Assembly: GCA_041855735.1 (NCBI GenBank)
Contig: JBHAEV010000146.1
Span: 1 to 11,032, forward strand
Direction: 5' to 3'
DNA length: 11,032 bases
Source: CALALP01 sp041855735
Lineage (GTDB): Bacteria > Bacillota > Clostridia > Lachnospirales > Lachnospiraceae
The notes below the pieces were generated by a model. The model did no database searches, was not told the origin of the DNA, and was given only the letters and a program-made list of their open reading frames with translations. Positions 5,876 through 11,032 of the stretch are shown in pieces (positions within the stretch are counted from its first letter, which is position 1; the number at the start of each line of letters is the position of its first letter). Both the position numbers and the translations under genes were made by a program.

Positions 5876-7696
5876 TTGAGAACGATTAAATTATTCGCGT
5901 CCTATTATAAACCGTATTTGAAGATGTTTTTTACGGACTTAATATGCGCATTGACGATATCGGGGGTGGATATTTCATTTCCGCTGATTTTAAGATACTG
6001 TATCTATGATCTGTTTTTGAAGGACAAAGGACAGATTCTGCAATTGCTTCCGATGATCGCTTTGGGACTGGCACTCATGTATATTGTGAGATTTTTTGCC
6101 AGATTTTATGTCACCGCTCAGGGGCATATCATGGGTGCATATATGGAAAGCGATATGCGCAGGGATTTGTTTGATCAGTACCAGCGACTCAGTTTTTCGT
6201 ATTATGACAGGAACAACACCGGTGTGCTGATGTCCAGGATGGTTTCTGATCTGTTTGACATCAGTGAGCTGGCACATCACGGACCGGAGAATCTCTTTAT
6301 CGCGACGATCAAGTTTATCGGTTCTTTTGTCATCATGTCCATGATCTTTTTTCCGCTTGCCGCCATTTTGTTTGTGGTGACGATCGTCATGGTCATTGTG
6401 GGAACCATGCAAAACAAGGTGATGCGTGCCACATTTGCCGAAAATCGTCAAAAAATCGGCGAAATCAATGCGAATCTGAACGATTCCCTCGGGGGAATCC
6501 GGGTCGTGCAAAGCTTTGCGAACGAGGACATTGAAAAAGAGAAGTTCGACAGAAGCAATCAGGCATTTTTGACATCGAAGAGAAAGAACTATTATGCCAT
6601 GGGGCGTTTTCACAGCATCAACAATTTCTTTCAGGGGGTATTGTACCTGACCTTGATTGCCGGAGGAGGATGGTTTGTTGCAAACAAACATCTGGAACCG
6701 GCGGAACTGGCGACATTTGCCCTGTATATCAATGTCTTTGTTTCTCCGATTGAAATGCTGGTGGAGCTGACGGAAATGCTGCAAAAAGGATTTTCCGGTT
6801 TTAAGCGGTTTGAGGAAATCATTCTGGAAGTTCCGGAAATCGTGGATGCAAAGGATGCGATTGAGCTGGAAGAGGTCAAGGGAGAACTGGCATTTGAAGA
6901 TGTCAGTTTTCAATACGGCAATGATGAAGAAAAAGTTCTGTATGATATTCAATTTAAAGTGGAACCGGGCAAACGCATCGCTTTGGTCGGTCCATCCGGC
7001 GGCGGGAAGTCAACCATTTGCTCTTTGATATCCAGATTTTACGATGTTACGAAGGGCAGCGTGAAGATCGACGGCAAGGATGTCAGGGGTTTGAAATTAA
7101 AGTCACTCCGCAATTCCATCGGATTTGTACAGCAGGATGTGTATCTGTTTAACGGCACGATTGCACAGAATCTGTCGTACGGGAAGCCGAACGCAAGTAT
7201 GGAGGAAATCATAGAAGCTGCCAAAAAGGCGAATTTGTATGAGTTCATCGAAAGTTTGCCGGATCGGTACGATACCTTCGTCGGGGAAAGAGGCACAAGG
7301 CTTTCCGGAGGTCAGAAGCAAAGAATTTCCATTGCCAGAGTGTTCCTGAAAAATCCGAAAATCCTGATTCTGGATGAAGCCACCAGCGCATTGGACAATG
7401 AAAGTGAGAAAATTGTTCAGAATTCTCTGGAAGAGCTCTGCAAAGGCAGAACCTGCATCACCATTGCGCACAGACTGTCTACGATACGCGGTGCGGATGA
7501 AATCATGGTCATTGACGGGGGCAGACTTACGGAGCGCGGCAGTCATGAGGAATTGATGGCATTGAATAAGGTGTATGCGAAATACTATCGACTGCAGTTT
7601 GCGGACGAAGTCGCAGGAAACGAATCGACCTATGTCGACGAAGTCGCAGGAAAAAAATCGACCGATGTCGACGAAGCCGCATTCCGCAAGGAATGA
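5876..7696 (+). CDS. Type I ABC exporter half-transporter (MsbA/BmrA-like permease-ATPase)
   Basis: This is a 606-residue half-transporter expected to work as a homo- or heterodimer in the cytoplasmic membrane. The N-terminal domain (about 15-300) has roughly six membrane segments (near 17-45, 56-80, 139-178 as a pair, 250-270 and 278-300). The ATPase domain has Walker A GPSGGGKST (372-380), Q-loop VQQDVYLF (Gln420), signature LSGGQ (476-480), Walker B ILILDE (496-501, catalytic Glu501), the D-loop SALD and switch His532. All catalytic residues are present, and the STIRGADEIMVIDGGR block is typical. The substrate cannot be told from the sequence; lipid, drug or peptide are all possible. The start is TTG at 5876. 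Residues 576-606 form an odd repetitive charged tail with an 11-residue period that is not part of the usual fold. No partner half-transporter lies beside it. Confidence 0.93.
   Translation: MRTIKLFASYYKPYLKMFFTDLICALTISGVDISFPLILRYCIYDLFLKDKGQILQLLPMIALGLALMYIVRFFARFYVTAQGHIMGAYMESDMRRDLFDQYQRLSFSYYDRNNTGVLMSRMVSDLFDISELAHHGPENLFIATIKFIGSFVIMSMIFFPLAAILFVVTIVMVIVGTMQNKVMRATFAENRQKIGEINANLNDSLGGIRVVQSFANEDIEKEKFDRSNQAFLTSKRKNYYAMGRFHSINNFFQGVLYLTLIAGGGWFVANKHLEPAELATFALYINVFVSPIEMLVELTEMLQKGFSGFKRFEEIILEVPEIVDAKDAIELEEVKGELAFEDVSFQYGNDEEKVLYDIQFKVEPGKRIALVGPSGGGKSTICSLISRFYDVTKGSVKIDGKDVRGLKLKSLRNSIGFVQQDVYLFNGTIAQNLSYGKPNASMEEIIEAAKKANLYEFIESLPDRYDTFVGERGTRLSGGQKQRISIARVFLKNPKILILDEATSALDNESEKIVQNSLEELCKGRTCITIAHRLSTIRGADEIMVIDGGRLTERGSHEELMALNKVYAKYYRLQFADEVAGNESTYVDEVAGKKSTDVDEAAFRKE
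7601..7666 (+). repeat. 33-base in-frame tandem repeat at the 3' end of the exporter gene
   Basis: Two adjacent 33-base units (7601-7633 and 7634-7666) match at 28 of 33 positions and encode ADEVAGNESTY and VDEVAGKKSTD. A third, partial unit (VDEAA) follows from 7667. The period is a multiple of three, so the repeat extends the protein without breaking the frame. Confidence 0.9.
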
Positions 7697-7708
7697 CTTG
7701 CGTTGCAA
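7680..7708 (+). repeat. Overlapping inverted repeats across the exporter stop codon
   Basis: CATTCC-GCAA-GGAATG (7680-7695) is a perfect 6-bp hairpin with a GNRA-type loop. CGCAAG (7685-7690) can instead pair with CTTGCG (7697-7702) across the stop codon. TTGC-GTT-GCAA (7698-7708) is a third small stem. These stems overlap and cannot all form at once. No T-run follows, so this is not a standard terminator. It may protect an mRNA 3' end or be a degraded repeat element. Confidence 0.55.
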
Positions 7709-7733
7709 ACAGGTGTGAATAAAGCGAACTTGC

Positions 7734-7762
7734 TTGCATTTCCGACATGCAGCATATATAAT
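7734..7762 (+). promoter_or_regulatory. Probable potABCD promoter
   Basis: TTGCAT (7734-7739) and a perfect TATAAT (7757-7762) are 17 bases apart, giving an expected start near 7769 and a leader of about 37 bases. A second TATAAT lies at 7774-7779, but the sequence 17 bases before it (AGCATA) is not a -35 box. The rest of the 109-base gap contains the exporter-end hairpins, and I see no riboswitch. Confidence 0.65.
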
Positions 7763-7805
7763 GAAAAAATGGCTATAATCCAAAGAATTTCGAAAGTGAG
7801 ACGGA

Positions 7806-8948
7806 ATGGGCGATTATGTTCTGGAATTAAAAAATATTGTTAAAAATTTTGACAACACCGAAGTACTGAGGGGGATCAATCTAAAAGTCAGACAGGGGGA
7901 GTTTGTTACCTTGCTGGGCTCTTCCGGCTGCGGAAAGACAACGACACTTCGCATTATAGCGGGTTTGGAGATACCGGATGCGGGTGAAGTGCTTTTGGAC
8001 GGAGCGGACGTGTCAGAAGTTCCTGCCAATAAGCGGGATGTGAATACCGTTTTTCAAAATTATGCCTTATTCCCGCATATGAATGTATTTGACAATATTG
8101 CCTACGGACTGAAAATTCGCGGTGTGGAAAAATCCGAGATAAAACGGCGCGTTTTTGAAATGCTGGACATGGTACAACTAGCCGGTTACGAAAAAAGAAT
8201 GCCGTCCGAGATGAGCGGAGGGCAGAAGCAAAGAGTTGCCATTGCAAGGGCTTTGATCAACAATCCGAAAGTATTGTTGCTGGATGAACCGTTGGGAGCT
8301 TTGGATTTGCAGCTTCGCCGTCAGATGCAGCTGGAGTTGAAGCGTTTGCAAAAGAGTCTGGGAATTACATTTATCTATATTACGCATGATCAGGAAGAAG
8401 CCATCAATATGTCGGATCGTATCGTGGTGATGCGGGACGGAAAACTGGAGCAGGAAGGCAGTCCGGATGAAATCTACGATTTTCCCGCAACATCCTATGT
8501 CGCGAAATTTGTGGGGAATGCCAATATTCTGCGCGGAAAAGTGGTGGAAATTGCCGATGATTGCATCCGATTGGAGAATATCGACGGATTTTTCACCTGC
8601 AAAAAATACGGATGTCCTCCAATCGGTTCCGAGTTGACAATTGCGATTCGCGGCGAATATATTGAGATGGAGAGAAATATCCGTAACACATGCCTGTCCG
8701 GTGTGGTAACCGAGAAGAGCTTTGTCGGGGGGATGCTTCGCATTGCGGTGAAAACGGATTCCGGGGAAGAAATCGTAATCACAAGGCAGGGAATCAATAT
8801 TTCCTTTGAAATCGGAGAACGAGTTTGTCTGACGTGGAAACCGGAGCATGCGACGGCGGTAAAAGACGAGCAGGACAAATCGGACGATGTGCCTGAAATT
8901 TCGCATCGAAACGGGATTCGCGAAGACGGGGTGAAGGAAGGTGCATAA
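7806..8948 (+). CDS. potA: Spermidine/putrescine importer ATPase PotA
   Basis: PotA is the cytoplasmic ATPase that powers polyamine uptake through PotBC. The protein has 380 residues. The ATPase domain (about 4-240) has Walker A GSSGCGKTT (38-46), Q-loop Gln84 in FQNYALFPHM, signature MSGGQKQR (136-143), Walker B VLLLDE (156-161, catalytic Glu161) and switch His194 in THDQEEA. The FVGNANILRG block leads into a C-terminal TOBE-type domain (about 240-350), usual for PotA and other importer ATPases of the CUT1/PotA type. The last 30 residues are a charged tail beyond that domain. The ATG at 7806 is preceded by a weak site (GTGAG, 7796-7800). The next gene starts directly after the TAA. Polyamine specificity is inferred from the gene order with two permeases and a PotD-like protein; related iron or thiamine importers are less likely. 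Confidence 0.92.
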   Translation: MGDYVLELKNIVKNFDNTEVLRGINLKVRQGEFVTLLGSSGCGKTTTLRIIAGLEIPDAGEVLLDGADVSEVPANKRDVNTVFQNYALFPHMNVFDNIAYGLKIRGVEKSEIKRRVFEMLDMVQLAGYEKRMPSEMSGGQKQRVAIARALINNPKVLLLDEPLGALDLQLRRQMQLELKRLQKSLGITFIYITHDQEEAINMSDRIVVMRDGKLEQEGSPDEIYDFPATSYVAKFVGNANILRGKVVEIADDCIRLENIDGFFTCKKYGCPPIGSELTIAIRGEYIEMERNIRNTCLSGVVTEKSFVGGMLRIAVKTDSGEEIVITRQGINISFEIGERVCLTWKPEHATAVKDEQDKSDDVPEISHRNGIREDGVKEGA

Positions 8949-9797
8949 ATGAAGAAAAACAGATGGTGGATTGCCCTGCTTCCTCTCTATCTTTTTACCA
9001 TACTCTTCGTGCTCGGTCCGATTCTGTACATGTTTGCCCTGTCCGTCGCCACCAACGCCGAAACAAGAGGCATGATCTGGAGATTGACGGCGGACAATTA
9101 CAAAAGGATGCTGGACCCGGTGTACGCGGACTCGTTTTTGCAGTCGCTGCAGGTGGCGTTCTCCACGACGATTCTGGTGACCGCCATCGGGTATCCGTTC
9201 GGATATTTCATGGCGAAACAATCCAAAAAGATGCAGCGGATACTGCTTTTGCTGATTATGATTCCGTTCTGGACAAGTTCTCTGATTCGGATCTACGGGT
9301 GGATTATTATTCTGCAGGCAAAGGGAATTGTAAATTACATATTGATTCACCTGGGTTTGATTGACAAACCGCTGAAAATTCTGTATTCCTACCCGGCTGT
9401 CCTGATCGGCATGGTCTATGCCCTGCTGCCTTTTATGATTCTGTCGGTGTATTCCAGTGTGGAAAAGATGGACTGGACATTGCCGGAAGCGGCAAAGGAT
9501 CTCGGTGCCTCAAATCGAACGGCATTTTTGACCATCACTTTGAAGCTTACCCTGCCGGGTCTGCTTTCCGGAATCATCCTGACCTTTATCCCGTCCATGG
9601 GTTTGTTTTTTATCGCGGATATACTCGGAGGAAATAAAATCGTGCTGGTCGGCAGTCTGATTCAGGATCAGCTGACGAGAAGCAGCAATTGGCTGTTTGC
9701 GGCGGCGCTTGCCGTAGTGCTGATGCTGCTGACGAGTGTGATGATCTTCCTGTATCGAAAAATTGCAAAAGTGGATAAGCTGGAAGGTGTGTTCTGA
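8949..9797 (+). CDS. potB: Polyamine importer permease PotB
   Basis: PotB is one of two inner-membrane subunits that form the polyamine channel with PotC. The protein has 282 residues, the usual length. About six hydrophobic segments are visible (near 8-32, 64-88, 97-123, 145-168, 200-225 and 247-269). The EAA loop, which docks on the ATPase, reads EAAKDLGAS from Glu180, with the conserved Gly at 186. The segment IPFWTSSLIRIYGW (105-118) and the later FIADILGGNK are typical of PotB rather than PotC. The ATG at 8949 follows the potA stop with no gap, and GGAAGG lies just upstream inside potA, so translation is probably coupled. I see nothing missing. Confidence 0.93.
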   Translation: MKKNRWWIALLPLYLFTILFVLGPILYMFALSVATNAETRGMIWRLTADNYKRMLDPVYADSFLQSLQVAFSTTILVTAIGYPFGYFMAKQSKKMQRILLLLIMIPFWTSSLIRIYGWIIILQAKGIVNYILIHLGLIDKPLKILYSYPAVLIGMVYALLPFMILSVYSSVEKMDWTLPEAAKDLGASNRTAFLTITLKLTLPGLLSGIILTFIPSMGLFFIADILGGNKIVLVGSLIQDQLTRSSNWLFAAALAVVLMLLTSVMIFLYRKIAKVDKLEGVF

Positions 9798-9804
9798 AAG
9801 GAAG
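9798..9804 (+). promoter_or_regulatory. Ribosome binding site supporting the TTG start of potC
   Basis: AAGGAAG lies seven bases before the TTG at 9812. The ATG at 9823 is out of frame with the PotC protein, and there is no in-frame ATG before the first membrane segment, so TTG is the start. Confidence 0.65.
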
Positions 9805-9811
9805 TAAGAGA

Positions 9812-10594
9812 TTGAAAAAGAAATGGAAATGGTCAAATATCTATTTGGCTCTGGTATTGATCATCACCTATTTACCGCTGGTGTTGGTTGTGATTTTCTC
9901 ATTCAATGCGTCGAAACTGTCGGTTGCGTTTACCGGATTTTCGCTGAAATGGTATCATCAGCTGTTTCGATCCCGGGACCTTGCGGATGCTTTGCTGAAT
10001 TCACTGGTGCTCGGCGGCTTCAGTGTTTTGGTTTCCGCCGTCATCGGCACGCTGGGAGCCATGGGTTTGGTTCGTGCGAATCTGAAAACGAAGGGAATGC
10101 TGGAATATATTTCGGGTTTGCCGATTATGGTGCCGGAGATCATTCTTGCCATGGTTTTTATGGCATTTTTCTCACTCCTGAGACTTCCGTTCGGCATGCT
10201 GACCCTGGTGATTGCACATACCGCGTTTTGTATTCCGTACATTCTGATGACGGTGAAGGCAAGACTGATCGGCATTGACAAGTCGCTGGAAGAAGCCGCC
10301 TGTGATCTCGGGGCATCAAATACCCGGATTTTTTTTGACATTACGATGCCGCTGATTATGCCTGCCATTGTTTCCGGCTGTATCCTGGCGTTTGCCATGA
10401 GTTTTGATGATGTGGTTATCAGTATTTTTGTCAACAGTCCGAAGACGGTTACATTGCCGATAAAGATATATACGCAATTGAAAACAGGTGTCACTCCGGA
10501 AATCAATGCGCTGTGTACCATCATTCTGGCGGTGGTAACCGCAGTGCTTTTGATCGGGGAATTCGGTTTGAAAGAGAGAACAAAAAACCAGTAA
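9812..10594 (+). CDS. potC: Polyamine importer permease PotC
   Basis: PotC is the second membrane subunit of the polyamine importer. The protein has 260 residues, normal for PotC. Hydrophobic segments lie near 11-31, 60-87, 103-124, 127-148, 178-199 and 233-250. The EAA loop reads EAACDLGAS from Glu161, with Gly at 167. Family marks include ITYLPLVLVVIFSFNASK (18-35), LPIMVPEI (103-110), FAMSFDDVVIS (194-204) and the TLPIKIYTQLKTGVTPEINA segment. The start is TTG at 9812, 14 bases after potB. PotB and PotC resemble each other in the EAA region, as expected for paired permeases. A 57-base gap with no evident signal, apart from the potD ribosome site, leads to potD. Confidence 0.93.
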   Translation: MKKKWKWSNIYLALVLIITYLPLVLVVIFSFNASKLSVAFTGFSLKWYHQLFRSRDLADALLNSLVLGGFSVLVSAVIGTLGAMGLVRANLKTKGMLEYISGLPIMVPEIILAMVFMAFFSLLRLPFGMLTLVIAHTAFCIPYILMTVKARLIGIDKSLEEAACDLGASNTRIFFDITMPLIMPAIVSGCILAFAMSFDDVVISIFVNSPKTVTLPIKIYTQLKTGVTPEINALCTIILAVVTAVLLIGEFGLKERTKNQ

Positions 10595-10651
10595 ACAAAG
10601 CTTTGAAGGAATGCTGCTGCAGGTCCGAAAAAGCAAAAAAATGGAGGATGT

Positions 10652-11032
10652 ATGAAGAAAAATTTATTATTGGCGGGAAGTGTCCTTTTGGCACTCGGTT
10701 TGGCAGCCTGCTCGGCAAACAATGCGAATTCGAACTCCACGCAGACAGGCGGCACGGAGTCGACAAGTGCACAAAGCAAGGCGCAGGAAACCCAAAAGGA
10801 AACCACCGGCGCGGCAGACAGCGCGCAGCTTGGCACGGAGATGGTGCTTTTTACATGGGAAAATATGTTTCCGGATGAAGTGCTGGAAGAGTTTACAAAC
10901 AGAACCGGCGTCAAGATTGTTTATTCCAATTTTGATACGGACGAAACCATGCTGGAAAAACTGGCATTGGCAAAAGGCGGAACCTATGATTTCATCATTG
11001 CGGACGATTACATTATCGAACAGGCGGTGAAC
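10652..11032 (+). CDS. potD: Polyamine-binding lipoprotein PotD, N-terminal part (runs off the window)
   Basis: PotD captures spermidine or putrescine outside the membrane and delivers it to PotBC. Only the first 127 codons are in the window; the frame is open to the last base. It begins with a lipoprotein signal peptide ending GLAAC (modified Cys20), then a Ser/Thr/Asn/Gln-rich linker (about 21-60). The mature domain starts near MVLFTWENMFPDEVLEEF and reaches GGTYDFIIADDYIIEQ, which matches the first lobe of PotD/PotF-type binding proteins, where a YDxxxxxxY block follows the EKL helix. GGAGG (10643-10647) precedes the ATG at 10652. Position last in the pot operon supports the assignment. 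The polyamine-binding residues of the second lobe are not visible, so exact specificity is not known. Confidence 0.9.
   Translation, partial: MKKNLLLAGSVLLALGLAACSANNANSNSTQTGGTESTSAQSKAQETQKETTGAADSAQLGTEMVLFTWENMFPDEVLEEFTNRTGVKIVYSNFDTDETMLEKLALAKGGTYDFIIADDYIIEQAVN

Noticed and set aside
7697..7805. Possible riboswitch before potA
   Set aside because: The predicted leader is only about 37 bases and lacks a conserved aptamer-like fold or a terminator stem.
8178..9350. Long open frame on the - strand opposite potA and potB
   Set aside because: It crosses two well-supported + strand genes and its translation is His/Arg/Gln-rich with no known motif, as expected for an antisense shadow.
9958..10914. 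Long open frame on the - strand opposite potC and potD
   Set aside because: Both + strand genes are strongly supported, and the reverse frame shows no domain.

Overview
The window reads as a chromosomal segment of a Gram-positive anaerobe of the Firmicutes, probably class Clostridia. This rests on family-level resemblance (PepF, a YnzC/DUF896 protein, PotABCD, hexuronate genes), strong AGGAGG-type ribosome sites, TTG and GTG starts and lipoprotein signal peptides. I cannot name the genus. All convincing genes lie on the + strand, packed into three transcription blocks.

Block 1 (1-2016) is the end of a hexuronate-catabolism operon. It holds the C-terminal part of a UxuB-type fructuronate reductase and a complete UxaC glucuronate isomerase, closed by a clear Rho-independent terminator. 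Together they convert glucuronate to fructuronate and then to mannonate.

Block 2 (about 2080-7700) starts with a hairpin-rich leader and a TATAAT promoter. It runs pepF (oligoendopeptidase F), an unrecognised lipoprotein with an internally duplicated domain, a 75-residue DUF896 protein, a 5-formyltetrahydrofolate cyclo-ligase and a type I ABC half-exporter. Spacings are short (0 to 111 nt) and I see no strong internal terminator, so co-transcription is likely though not proven. The 3' ends of the lipoprotein and exporter genes both carry short tandem repeats, and both stop codons sit in the same motif, GGAATGAYTTGC.

Block 3 (about 7734 to the window end) is a polyamine ABC importer operon, potA-potB-potC-potD, with its own promoter. 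The potD lipoprotein runs off the window after 127 codons.

No RNA gene, CRISPR array, insertion sequence or prophage gene was seen. Most of the window is ordinary housekeeping and transport. The parts that deserve a second look are the repeat-bearing gene ends, a possible 46-codon frame overlapping the lipoprotein end, and the duplicated lipoprotein domain. I see no convincing new multi-gene system.
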